Below are positions 1 through 7,120 of a stretch of DNA of 64,000 nucleotides, piece by piece (the stretch's first letter is position 1; each line of letters opens with the position of its first letter). The notes under the pieces are model-generated. The model saw nothing but the letters and a program-made list of their open reading frames with translations. It did no database searches and was not told where the DNA came from. The DNA is taken from the NCBI RefSeq assembly GCF_039531105.1, contig NZ_BAAAPK010000001.1, positions 1,674,001 through 1,738,000 on the forward strand, in the 5' to 3' direction. Made by a program: the position numbers and the translations under genes. The DNA comes from Microbacterium lacus. GTDB taxonomy: Bacteria; Actinomycetota; Actinomycetes; Actinomycetales; Microbacteriaceae.

Positions 1-1
1 T

Positions 2-1153
2 CTGATCCTGTCCAAGAAGCGCGCCCAGTACGAGCGCGCCTGGGGCGACGTGGAGAAGATCAAGGAGACCGACGGTGTCGTCACCGGTTCCGTGATCGAG
101 GTCGTCAAGGGTGGCCTCATCGTCGACATCGGCCTGCGCGGCTTCCTCCCCGCATCGCTCATCGAGCTCCGTCGCGTCCGCGACCTCACGCCGTACCTCG
201 GCCAGGAGATCGAGGCGAAGATCCTCGAGCTCGACAAGAACCGCAACAACGTGGTGCTCTCGCGCCGCGCGCTGCTGGAGCAGACGCAGTCCGAGTCGCG
301 CACGTCGTTCCTGAACAACCTGCACAAGGGTCAGGTCCGCAAGGGCACGGTCTCGTCGATCGTCAACTTCGGTGCGTTCGTGGACCTCGGCGGTGTGGAC
401 GGCCTCGTGCACGTCTCCGAGCTGTCGTGGAAGCACATCGAGCACGCCTCCGAGGTCGTCGAGGTGGGTCAGGAAGTCACCGTCGAGATCCTCGAGGTCG
501 ACCTGGACCGCGAGCGCGTGTCGCTTTCGCTCAAGGCCACCCAGGAGGACCCGTGGCAGGTCTTCGCGCGTACGCACGCGATCGGACAGGTCACGCCCGG
601 TAAGGTCACCAAGCTCGTTCCGTTCGGCGCGTTCGTGCGCGTCGCGGACGGCATCGAGGGCCTCGTGCACATCTCCGAGCTCTCCGGCAAGCACGTCGAG
701 CTCGCCGAGCAGGTCGTGTCCGTCGGCGAAGAGGTGTTCGTCAAGGTCATCGACATCGACCTCGAGCGTCGCCGCATCTCGCTGTCGCTCAAGCAGGCCA
801 ACGAGTCGGTCGACCCGTTCGGCACCGAGTTCGACCCCGCCCTGTACGGCATGGTCACCGAGTACGACGAGAACGGCGAGTACAAGTACCCCGAGGGCTT
901 CGACCCGGAGACCAACGCCTGGAAGGAAGGCTCCGACGAGGCCCGCGAGAAGTGGGAGCAGGAGTACGCCGCCGCCCAGGCTCGCTGGGAGCAGCACAAG
1001 GCTGCCGTCGCCAAGGCCGCCGAGGCCGAGGCTGCAGCCCCGACCGAGACCAGCTCCGCATCGAGCTCGTTCTCGTCCGACAGCTCCGCCGGCGGCACCC
1101 TGGCCGACGACGAGGCTCTCGCGGCTCTCCGCGAGAAGCTGTCGGGTCGCTGA
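2..1153 (+). CDS. rpsA: 30S ribosomal protein S1, 5' end outside the window
   Basis: Ribosomal protein S1 binds mRNA on the 30S subunit and helps initiation. The frame is open from base 2, reading LILSKKRAQYERAW, a conserved S1 stretch, so the gene starts before the window; the GTG at 50 is internal. At least two and a half S1 (OB-fold) repeats are visible, with typical GFLPASLIE, GAFVDLGGVDGLVHVSELSW and GAFVRVADGIEGLVHISELSG blocks. The C-terminal tail is acidic and rich in Ala, Ser and Glu, as in actinobacterial S1 proteins. A strong hairpin follows at 1171-1202. The identity is certain; the start cannot be seen. Confidence 0.97.
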   Translation: MILSKKRAQYERAWGDVEKIKETDGVVTGSVIEVVKGGLIVDIGLRGFLPASLIELRRVRDLTPYLGQEIEAKILELDKNRNNVVLSRRALLEQTQSESRTSFLNNLHKGQVRKGTVSSIVNFGAFVDLGGVDGLVHVSELSWKHIEHASEVVEVGQEVTVEILEVDLDRERVSLSLKATQEDPWQVFARTHAIGQVTPGKVTKLVPFGAFVRVADGIEGLVHISELSGKHVELAEQVVSVGEEVFVKVIDIDLERRRISLSLKQANESVDPFGTEFDPALYGMVTEYDENGEYKYPEGFDPETNAWKEGSDEAREKWEQEYAAAQARWEQHKAAVAKAAEAEAAAPTETSSASSSFSSDSSAGGTLADDEALAALREKLSGR

Positions 1154-1170
1154 TCCACACGCTGTAACCA

Positions 1171-1202
1171 CACAGGCCGTCACCTTCGGGTGGCGGCCTG
1201 TG
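1171..1202 (+). terminator. rpsA hairpin terminator
   Basis: A 14-bp stem (arms CACAGGCCGTCACC and GGTGGCGGCCTGTG, one G-T wobble) closes a TTCG tetraloop 17 nt after the rpsA stop codon. No T run follows, which is common in high-GC actinobacteria. Confidence 0.8.
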
Positions 1203-1216
1203 TCGTCGGTGGCACG

Positions 1217-1222
1217 TATCTT
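1217..1222 (+). promoter_or_regulatory. -10 element TATCTT, leaderless start at 1229
   Basis: TATCTT ends 6 nt before GTG 1229. This spacing implies that transcription begins at or next to the start codon. It argues against the in-frame upstream start at 1190, which lies inside the rpsA terminator. Confidence 0.6.
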
Positions 1223-1228
1223 GAGCGG

Positions 1229-1786
1229 GTGATCGACTCCGCACCGCCGTGCCTCGTGGACGGATGCCGCGCCGACGTCCCGGCCGACGCTCCGCTCGCG
1301 CTGTGCGAGCATCACCTGGCCGTTGCAGGGGAGTGGGACCAGCGCCGGTACGGCGTGACGGATGCGCTGCCGTCACCGTGCCGTCTCTGCGGCTCGAGGA
1401 TCGGCATCCGCTACCCGTCCGCATGGGTGTGCGCCGTCTGCGAGTGGCGCCACGGCGAACTCGTCGACCACGAGCTTCCGCCGCCGAGGGTCGACGTCGT
1501 GTACTACCTCCGGGTGGCCGATCGCGTGAAGATCGGCACGTCCGGCAATCCACGGCAGCGGTTGCGCGCCCTCTGGCATGACGAGCTGCTCGCCTTCGAG
1601 CGCGGTGATCGCCGGCTCGAACGTCGACGACACGAGCAGTTCGCCGCGGAACGGTTCGCGACCACCGAGTGGTTCCGGCTCAGCGGGCGACTGCTCGCAC
1701 ACATCGAGCACGTGCGTGCCGGCGTGGAAGACCCCTGGGATCGGTACGTGCGGTGGATGAGCGAGAGCTACGCGGTCAGCCGGTAG
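1229..1786 (+). CDS. Zinc-motif protein with C-terminal GIY-YIG/T5orf172-like domain
   Basis: A 185-residue protein of unknown role. The N-terminal half has two cysteine groups: CLVDGC followed by CEHH, then CRLC and CAVC about 20 residues apart, which look like a zinc ribbon. The C-terminal half reads VYYLRVADRVKIGTSGNPRQRLRAL and ends with RFATTEWFRLS, resembling the GIY-YIG/T5orf172 (MUG113-like) family, here with YYL in place of the GIY signature. Family members are DNA-binding or nuclease-like; activity is not shown here. The start is GTG 1229, supported by a -10 six bases upstream. Its 3' end overlaps the convergent response regulator by 19 bp. Confidence 0.65.
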   Translation: MIDSAPPCLVDGCRADVPADAPLALCEHHLAVAGEWDQRRYGVTDALPSPCRLCGSRIGIRYPSAWVCAVCEWRHGELVDHELPPPRVDVVYYLRVADRVKIGTSGNPRQRLRALWHDELLAFERGDRRLERRRHEQFAAERFATTEWFRLSGRLLAHIEHVRAGVEDPWDRYVRWMSESYAVSR

Positions 1787-2610
1787 CCGACGCCCCGCAC
1801 GGTCTCGATCCATCGCGGCTGCGAAGCCGACTCGCCGAGCTTGCGGCGGAGGTTCGCGACGTGCACCTCGATCGCCCGGGCGTCGCTGTCGCTGACGAAT
1901 TCGACTCCGGTGTACTGCTCACCGCGCAGCATGAGGGCGAGGTCGGACTTCGCGCGGACGCGTCGTCCCGAGCCGAGCAGGTCGGCGAGGATGTCGAACT
2001 CGCTGCGGGTGAGTTCGAGATCCGCGCCGTCCACCGTCACGATGCGGGTGTCGGGGTTGAGACGGACGCCGCGGTGCTCGAGCCATCCGACCGCGCCTTC
2101 GTCGTCGCCGATCGTGGCGACCGGGACGGTGGCGACATGGTGACGGGGGCGGCGCAGCATCGCGTCGATCCGCGCGCGGAGCTCGCGGGGTCGGAACGGC
2201 TTGGCGACGTAGTCGTCGGCGCCCGCTTCGAGGCCCTGCAGGGCGTCGATCTCCTCAGTCCGCGCGCTGAGCATCACGATGTAGGTCGAACTCACGGCAC
2301 GGATCCGCTTCGCGGTCTCGAAGCCGTCCATGCCGGGCATGTTGACGTCGAGCGTCGTGACGATCGGTCCGTGGGTGCGGACGAGCTCGAGGCCCTCTTC
2401 TCCGGTGCCGGCGCCGTGGACGGTGAACCCCGCCTGGGTGAGGACCGTCGACAGCAGCGACCGGATGTCTTCCTCATCCTCGATCACGACGGCGACGCGC
2501 GCTTCTTCCACCTCTGCACCTTCCGGCGCGGGCGAATCGATCGGCGACGCCCGAACGTCGGCCAGGATATCCCACAACGGCGTCTCGGACCCGTCGACGA
2601 GGCCGCTCAT
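1768..2610 (-). CDS. OmpR/PhoB-type response regulator, orphan
   Basis: A DNA-binding response regulator of 280 residues. An unusual N-terminal extension of about 36 residues precedes the receiver domain (about 38-152), which has the acidic pocket at 44-48, phospho-acceptor D88 in VTTLDVNMPGMDGF, the conserved S115 and K137 in VAKPF. The C-terminal winged-helix domain (about 175-280) ends ARAIEVHVANLRRKLG and ETVRGVGYRLTA, typical of OmpR/PhoB. No histidine kinase gene lies next to it, so its partner and signal are unknown. A perfect 13-bp inverted repeat lies 20 bp upstream of the start and may be its operator. The 3' end overlaps the convergent gene by 19 bp. Confidence 0.88.
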   Translation of the reverse strand: MSGLVDGSETPLWDILADVRASPIDSPAPEGAEVEEARVAVVIEDEEDIRSLLSTVLTQAGFTVHGAGTGEEGLELVRTHGPIVTTLDVNMPGMDGFETAKRIRAVSSTYIVMLSARTEEIDALQGLEAGADDYVAKPFRPRELRARIDAMLRRPRHHVATVPVATIGDDEGAVGWLEHRGVRLNPDTRIVTVDGADLELTRSEFDILADLLGSGRRVRAKSDLALMLRGEQYTGVEFVSDSDARAIEVHVANLRRKLGESASQPRWIETVRGVGYRLTA

Positions 2611-2629
2611 GGGCGCACCGGGGAGTTAT

Positions 2630-2661
2630 GGGATGGCGATCGCCCCCACGATCGCCATCCC
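2630..2661. repeat. Perfect 13-bp inverted repeat upstream of the response regulator
   Basis: Arms GGGATGGCGATCG and CGATCGCCATCCC flank a 6-nt spacer (2643-2648). It lies in the 221-bp gap between the divergent response regulator and coaE, 20 bp from the regulator start. It follows no gene on either strand, so an operator or leader hairpin is more likely than a terminator. The rest of the gap shows no gene. Confidence 0.65.
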
Positions 2662-2831
2662 TCCGCACCGAGAGCGGGACTGCTGTGTTGCATGGCTGTC
2701 CTCCTCGAACACCGTCCGAGGATTCGCCTTCATCGGGCTGACACCGACGATACGGCGCTCCGCTCAGCCGCGGCTCAGGCGAGGCTCAAGACTGGCTGAG
2801 GTTCTGCGCGCGGGCATGGAATGCTCGTCTC

Positions 2832-3458
2832 ATGCCACTCATCGCCCTCACCGGAGGCATCGCTTCGGGAAAGTCCACCATCGCGCGGCGCCTTGCGGAG
2901 CATGGCGCAGTCATCGTCGACGCCGACCAGGTCGTCCGCGATGTGCAGCAGCCCGGATCCCCGGTCCTCCGCGCGATCGCGGACGCCTTCGGCGACGGCA
3001 TGCTCCGCGAGGACGGCGCGCTGGATCGGGCGGCCCTCGCGGCTCGGGTCTTCGGGGATCCCGAGGCGGTCGGCAGGCTGAATGCGATCGTGCACCCGGC
3101 CGTGCGGGTGGAGTCCCAGAGGCAGTTCGACGAGGCCTTCGGATCCGACCCCGATGCGGTGGTGGTGTACGACGTGCCGCTGCTGGCGGAGGCCCGCCTC
3201 GCCGATCCGTGGGATCTGATCGTCGTGGCGCATGCGCCCGCGGAGGTCAGGGCGCACCGGCTGGTGGAGCTGCGCGGCATGACCGAGCAGGAGGCAGCGG
3301 CCCGGATCTCGTCGCAGGTCAGCGACCAGGAGCGGCTGTCGATCGCGGACGTCGTCATCGAGACCGACGGCCCTCTGGAGCGCACGCTCGCGCAGGCGGA
3401 TGACCTCTGGTCGCGTCTGGGCGAGCTCGTCGGCGCCCGGCGGGGCCTGCGGCGGTAA
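2832..3458 (+). CDS. coaE: Dephospho-CoA kinase
   Basis: Phosphorylates the 3'-OH of dephospho-CoA with ATP, the last step of coenzyme A synthesis in the cytosol. The 208-residue product is of usual length for the kinase domain alone, without the C-terminal extension of some actinobacterial CoaE proteins. It has P-loop GGIASGKS at 8-15, then DADQVVRD, the IVHPAVR block and the YDVPLLAE motif, all characteristic of the family. AATGCT (2820-2825) ends 6 nt before ATG 2832, so the gene may be transcribed without a leader. In actinobacteria coaE is commonly found near rpsA and uvrB, as here. Confidence 0.95.
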   Translation: MPLIALTGGIASGKSTIARRLAEHGAVIVDADQVVRDVQQPGSPVLRAIADAFGDGMLREDGALDRAALAARVFGDPEAVGRLNAIVHPAVRVESQRQFDEAFGSDPDAVVVYDVPLLAEARLADPWDLIVVAHAPAEVRAHRLVELRGMTEQEAAARISSQVSDQERLSIADVVIETDGPLERTLAQADDLWSRLGELVGARRGLRR

Positions 3459-3486
3459 AATCGGAAGCCCCGGCGAAGGAGATGCC

Positions 3487-4125
3487 ATGGGCCTGTTCTC
3501 GGGATTCCGCCGCCGCAAGCACTCTGCCGCCGTGACGGAGGAAGAGCGCATCGCGCGCTACGTGTACCTGCTCAATACCCTCCCGGCGAGTGTGATCGAG
3601 AGCGCGCACGCGGCGGCCTTCGCCGATGTGCCGGCGCAGCGCCGCCGCGAGATGTTCGAGCAGCTCCGCCCCTTCATGTCCGAGTCCGAGCGGTCCGCGT
3701 CTCCCGAGGACCCGCACGTCCTGGCCCGGCTCGTCCGCCGCGCGGAGGAGCGGCGGGCCGAGCGCGCCGCCGCCGGTGACGCTCCGGATGCCGCCGCCGA
3801 AGCCGCCGTGCGGACGCGCACCGCGACCGCGGACGACTCGTACGTCGACCCTCGGGCGATGATGATGCAGACGGGCGTGATGGCGCTCGTGGCCTACCAG
3901 TTCATGACGGCGTCTGCGGTGTCGGCCTACTTCACCGTCGGTGCGGGTTCCCTGACCGTCGGCGACGAGCCGGCATGGGTCGGCGACACGTTCGACCCGG
4001 GCTCGTCGGGCATGGACGCCTCCGCGGGCTTCGACGGCGGAGCCTGGGACGGTGGAGGGTTCGGCGGCGGTTTCGACGGTTCAGGGCTCGGCGGAGGATT
4101 CGACGGCGGGGGCGGCTTCGGCTGA
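3487..4125 (+). CDS. Unknown protein with one hydrophobic segment and Gly/Asp/Phe-rich tail
   Basis: I do not recognise a function. The 212-residue product starts at ATG 3487, 7 nt after a GAAGGAG ribosome-binding site; the frame is open further upstream but lacks a better start. Residues about 1-110 are charged and Arg-rich ([20 protein letters not shown]). A hydrophobic stretch follows ([20 protein letters not shown], about 126-145), and the last 40 residues are low-complexity repeats of GGFDGGG and [11 protein letters not shown]. It lies 28 bp downstream of coaE and may share its transcript. It could be a membrane-attached protein with a disordered tail. Confidence 0.7.
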   Translation: MGLFSGFRRRKHSAAVTEEERIARYVYLLNTLPASVIESAHAAAFADVPAQRRREMFEQLRPFMSESERSASPEDPHVLARLVRRAEERRAERAAAGDAPDAAAEAAVRTRTATADDSYVDPRAMMMQTGVMALVAYQFMTASAVSAYFTVGAGSLTVGDEPAWVGDTFDPGSSGMDASAGFDGGAWDGGGFGGGFDGSGLGGGFDGGGGFG

Positions 4126-4144
4126 GCGCGAACGCCGGCCGTGA

Positions 4145-4166
4145 TGTCGGAGGCCCCGCCTACCCT
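4145..4166 (+). promoter_or_regulatory. Candidate PafBC (RecA-NDp type) damage promoter of uvrB
   Basis: TGTCGGAG (4145-4152), an 8-nt spacer GCCCCGCC (4153-4160) and -10 TACCCT (4161-4166) fit the mycobacterial RecA-independent damage promoter TTGTCRGTG-N8-TAnnnT. The -10 ends 6 nt before ATG 4173, implying leaderless uvrB mRNA. The first 18 nt are identical to the block upstream of uvrA. Confidence 0.65.
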
Positions 4167-4172
4167 GGAAGG

Positions 4173-6254
4173 ATGCAGACGACACGATCCGTACGGCCGT
4201 TCGAGGTCGTCAGCGAGTACGTCCCCTCCGGAGATCAGCCGCAGGCGATCGCCGACCTGGCGGCGCGCATCAACGCCGGTGAGACCGACGTCGTGCTTCT
4301 GGGTGCGACCGGAACGGGCAAGTCCGCGACGACCGCCTGGCTCATCGAGCAGGTGCAGCGACCGACCCTCGTCCTCGCCCACAACAAGACCCTGGCGGCC
4401 CAGCTCGCGAACGAGTTCCGCGACCTCATGCCGCACAACGCGGTCGAGTACTTCGTGTCGTATTACGACTACTACCAGCCCGAGGCGTACGTCCCGCAGA
4501 CGGACACCTTCATCGAGAAGGACTCCTCGGTCAATGCCGAAGTCGAGCGACTGCGCCACTCCACCACCAACTCGCTCCTGAGCCGTCGCGACGTCGTCGT
4601 GGTCTCGACCGTGTCGTGCATCTACGGACTCGGTGCGCCGGAGGAGTACCTCCGGGCGATGGTCGCGCTCCAGGTGGGGGAGCGCTACGACCGCGATGCG
4701 CTCATCCGCAAGTTCATCGCGATGCAGTACAACCGCAACGACGTCGACTTCTCCCGCGGCAACTTCCGCGTGCGCGGCGACACGATCGAGATCATCCCCG
4801 TGTACGAGGAGTACGCGATCCGCGTCGAGCTGTTCGGCGACGAGATCGAAGCGCTCTACATGCTGCATCCGCTCACCGGCGACGTGATCCAGAAGCTCGA
4901 TTCCGTCCCGATCTTCCCCGCGTCGCATTACGTCGCGGGCACCGACACCGTTCAGCGCGCGATCGGGACGATCGAGGTCGAGCTCGCCGAGCGGCTCAAG
5001 GAGCTGGAGTCGCAGGGAAAGCTGCTCGAAGCTCAGCGCCTGCGGATGCGCACGACGTTCGACCTCGAGATGCTGCAGCAGCTCGGATTCTGCTCGGGGA
5101 TCGAGAACTACTCGCGCCACCTCGACGGACGTGCGCCGGGCGAGGCGCCGCACTGTCTCCTGGACTTCTTCCCCGACGACTTCCTCGTCGTGATCGACGA
5201 GTCGCACGTGACGGTTCCGCAGATCGGCGCGATGTACGAAGGCGACGCCTCCCGCAAGCGCACGCTCGTCGAGCACGGTTTCCGCCTGCCCAGCGCCATG
5301 GACAACCGCCCGTTGCGGTGGGATGAGTTCAAGGATCGTGTGGGTCAGACCGTCTACCTGTCGGCCACGCCGGGGCGTTACGAGATGGGCATCGCCGATG
5401 GAGTGGTCGAGCAGATCATCCGCCCGACGGGTCTGATCGACCCGCAGATCATCGTCAAGCCGTCCAAGGGACAGATCGACGACCTGCTGGAAGAGATCCG
5501 GGTGCGTGCCGAGCGCGATGAGCGCGTCCTGGTCACCACCCTCACCAAGAAGATGGCCGAGGAGCTCACCGACTTCCTCGGCGAGCACGGCGTGCGTGTG
5601 CGCTACCTCCATTCCGACGTCGACACGCTGCGCCGGGTCGAACTGCTGACCGAGCTCAGATCCGGCGTGTACGACGTGCTGGTCGGCATCAATCTGCTCC
5701 GTGAGGGGCTCGACCTTCCCGAGGTCTCCCTCGTGGCGATCCTGGATGCCGACAAGGAGGGGTTCCTGCGGTCGGGGACCTCGTTGATCCAGACGATCGG
5801 ACGCGCGGCACGAAACGTGTCCGGTGAAGTCCACATGTACGCCGACACCATGACCGACTCGATGCGCGCGGCGATCGAGGAGACCGACCGCCGGCGCGAC
5901 AAGCAGATCGCCTACAACCTCGAGAACGGAATCGACCCGACGCCGCTGCGCAAGAAGATCGCGGACATCACGGACGTGCTGGCGCGCGAAGGCGCGGACA
6001 CCGCCGCGATGATGTCGAAGCGGGATGCCGCGAAGACGAAGTCCGGGAAGGGCAAGTCGCCGACACCGCGCCTGCGACGCGAAGGAATCGCCGCGGAGGG
6101 CGCCGAGCAGCTGGAGGCGACGATCCTCGATCTCTCGAACCAGATGCTCGCCGCCGCCGGCGAGCTCAAGTTCGAGCTGGCCGCACGACTGCGTGATGAG
6201 GTCCAGGACATGAAGAAGGAGCTGCGCGCCATGGAGCGCGCCGGCCACGCCTGA
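4173..6254 (+). CDS. uvrB: Excinuclease ABC subunit B
   Basis: Damage-verification helicase of nucleotide excision repair; it receives lesions from UvrA and recruits UvrC. The product has 693 residues, of usual length. Walker A GATGTGKS lies at 44-51, followed by the DNA-clamping beta-hairpin region [13 protein letters not shown], the Walker B-like VIDESH, the helicase motif QTIGRAARN, and a C-terminal UVR domain (about 640-685) that binds UvrC. ATG 4173 is chosen because it matches the conserved N-terminus and sits 6 nt after a -10. Longer in-frame starts run into the preceding gene. Its promoter resembles the PafBC-controlled damage class. It ends 1 bp from the convergent zinc-ribbon gene. 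Confidence 0.98.
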   Translation: MQTTRSVRPFEVVSEYVPSGDQPQAIADLAARINAGETDVVLLGATGTGKSATTAWLIEQVQRPTLVLAHNKTLAAQLANEFRDLMPHNAVEYFVSYYDYYQPEAYVPQTDTFIEKDSSVNAEVERLRHSTTNSLLSRRDVVVVSTVSCIYGLGAPEEYLRAMVALQVGERYDRDALIRKFIAMQYNRNDVDFSRGNFRVRGDTIEIIPVYEEYAIRVELFGDEIEALYMLHPLTGDVIQKLDSVPIFPASHYVAGTDTVQRAIGTIEVELAERLKELESQGKLLEAQRLRMRTTFDLEMLQQLGFCSGIENYSRHLDGRAPGEAPHCLLDFFPDDFLVVIDESHVTVPQIGAMYEGDASRKRTLVEHGFRLPSAMDNRPLRWDEFKDRVGQTVYLSATPGRYEMGIADGVVEQIIRPTGLIDPQIIVKPSKGQIDDLLEEIRVRAERDERVLVTTLTKKMAEELTDFLGEHGVRVRYLHSDVDTLRRVELLTELRSGVYDVLVGINLLREGLDLPEVSLVAILDADKEGFLRSGTSLIQTIGRAARNVSGEVHMYADTMTDSMRAAIEETDRRRDKQIAYNLENGIDPTPLRKKIADITDVLAREGADTAAMMSKRDAAKTKSGKGKSPTPRLRREGIAAEGAEQLEATILDLSNQMLAAAGELKFELAARLRDEVQDMKKELRAMERAGHA

Positions 6255-6255
6255 A

Positions 6256-6504
6256 TCACGGACAGTGCATGAGGGGCTTCGGGCCCGACCTGTCGAACGA
6301 GTGAGCCGTCATCGGCTGCCCGCACAGCGGACACGCGCGTTCCGCGCGCTCGGCGACCGTGGGTGGGGGAGTCGTCTCGTAGGGACCGACCGACGCGGGG
6401 CCGGCGAGCGAGATGAGCCGGGCGTTGATCCAGGCGTACCAGCCGCCGGCCTCCCGGACGCGTTCCCGGAGCGGTCGGCGGGGTTCGGCATCCGGCGTGG
6501 GCAT
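6256..6504 (-). CDS. Small zinc-ribbon-like protein divergent from a MarR regulator
   Basis: An 82-residue protein with no function I recognise. The middle reads GGWYAWINARLISLAGPASVG, and the C-terminus carries CPLCGQPM, a histidine and HCP, a likely single zinc site. The ATG at 6504 follows TACACT (6517-6512 on the minus strand) by 7 nt, suggesting leaderless transcription. That -10 lies inside a palindrome shared with the divergent MarR gene, so the MarR protein probably regulates it. The gene ends 1 bp from uvrB. Confidence 0.7.
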   Translation of the reverse strand: MPTPDAEPRRPLRERVREAGGWYAWINARLISLAGPASVGPYETTPPPTVAERAERACPLCGQPMTAHSFDRSGPKPLMHCP

Positions 6505-6510
6505 ATCACT

Positions 6511-6535
6511 TAGTGTACGAATGATTCACGCACTA
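6511..6535. promoter_or_regulatory. Palindromic operator between zinc-ribbon gene and MarR gene
   Basis: A 25-bp interrupted palindrome, TAGTG-N3-GAAT-N-ATTC-N3-CACTA, 18 paired positions centred at 6523. It overlaps the minus-strand -10 (TACACT, 6517-6512) and the first two bases of the plus-strand -10 (TATGCT, 6534-6539). Its position suits a MarR dimer repressing both divergent promoters. Confidence 0.7.
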
Positions 6536-6539
6536 TGCT
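6534..6539 (+). promoter_or_regulatory. -10 element TATGCT of the MarR gene, leaderless
   Basis: TATGCT ends 6 nt before ATG 6546 and abuts the operator palindrome. Confidence 0.65.
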
Positions 6540-6545
6540 AATCGG

Positions 6546-7004
6546 ATGCCGAACTCGTCCACAGCCGCGGAAGACCTGCTCAAACTGGACAACCAGGTGT
6601 GCTTCGCGCTCGTCACCGCCGCGCGCAACGTGGTGTCGATCTACCGGCCGATCCTGGAACCGCTCGGCCTCACACATCCGCAATACCTCGTGATGCTGGC
6701 GCTGTGGGAAGCGGCACCGCGTTCGGTGCGCGATCTCGCGGACGAGCTCGCCCTCGAGTCCGCCACGCTCTCGCCGCTGCTGAAGCGACTCGAGGCGCAA
6801 GGGCTCGTGACGCGCCGGCGCCGTCCTGACGACGAGCGGGCGCTCGACGTCGGTCTGACCGACGCCGGCCGGCGGCTGCGCGATGAGGCACTGGAGGTGC
6901 CGGCGCGCGTCATGGCGGCCGTCGGGGCCGATGCCGACGCGCTCGTGGCCCTCCGTGATGCGCTCGCACCGTGGGCGGGGCATCGTGCGGGCAACGATGC
7001 GTGA
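6546..7004 (+). CDS. MarR-family transcriptional regulator
   Basis: A 152-residue winged-helix regulator. It starts with a dimerisation helix (LKLDNQVCFALVTAARNVVSIYRPIL), as in the OhrR/MarR subgroup, then LTHPQYLVMLALWE, the recognition region SVRDLADELALESATLSPLLKRLEAQGLV, and the wing RRRRPDDERALDVGLTDAGR. A cysteine at about residue 22 (NQVCFA) falls where OhrR proteins carry their peroxide-sensing cysteine, so a thiol-oxidation sensor is plausible. No ohr peroxidase gene is adjacent. The likely targets are itself and the divergent zinc-ribbon gene through the shared palindrome. Transcription appears leaderless. Confidence 0.9.
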   Translation: MPNSSTAAEDLLKLDNQVCFALVTAARNVVSIYRPILEPLGLTHPQYLVMLALWEAAPRSVRDLADELALESATLSPLLKRLEAQGLVTRRRRPDDERALDVGLTDAGRRLRDEALEVPARVMAAVGADADALVALRDALAPWAGHRAGNDA

Positions 7005-7044
7005 ACAATCTCTCATCCCTCTGGATTCGCGTCGCCGCTGACCA

Positions 7045-7087
7045 TAGTCTCGAAGCGGTGCGAGGGTGCACGACCCGAACTCGTACC
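7045..7087 (+). promoter_or_regulatory. Promoter and 5' hairpin of the 5'-nucleotidase gene
   Basis: A possible -10, TAGTCT (7045-7050), is followed by a hairpin at 7057-7087 with arms GGTGCGAG and CTCGTACC (one mismatch). The hairpin would lie at or near the 5' end of the mRNA, 33 nt before the GGAGGA ribosome-binding site. The -35 is weak. Confidence 0.4.
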
Positions 7088-7120
7088 ATCTCCTTCTTCA
7101 TCCCCCATCGGAGGAACGTC

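Noticed and set aside
1204-1222. TGTCGTCGG upstream of the GIY-YIG-like gene as a third PafBC-type promoter
   Set aside because: The box does not match TGTCRG and the distance to the -10 is not 8 nt.
3927-6248. Minus-strand open frame opposite uvrB
   Set aside because: Antisense to uvrB, no recognisable domain.
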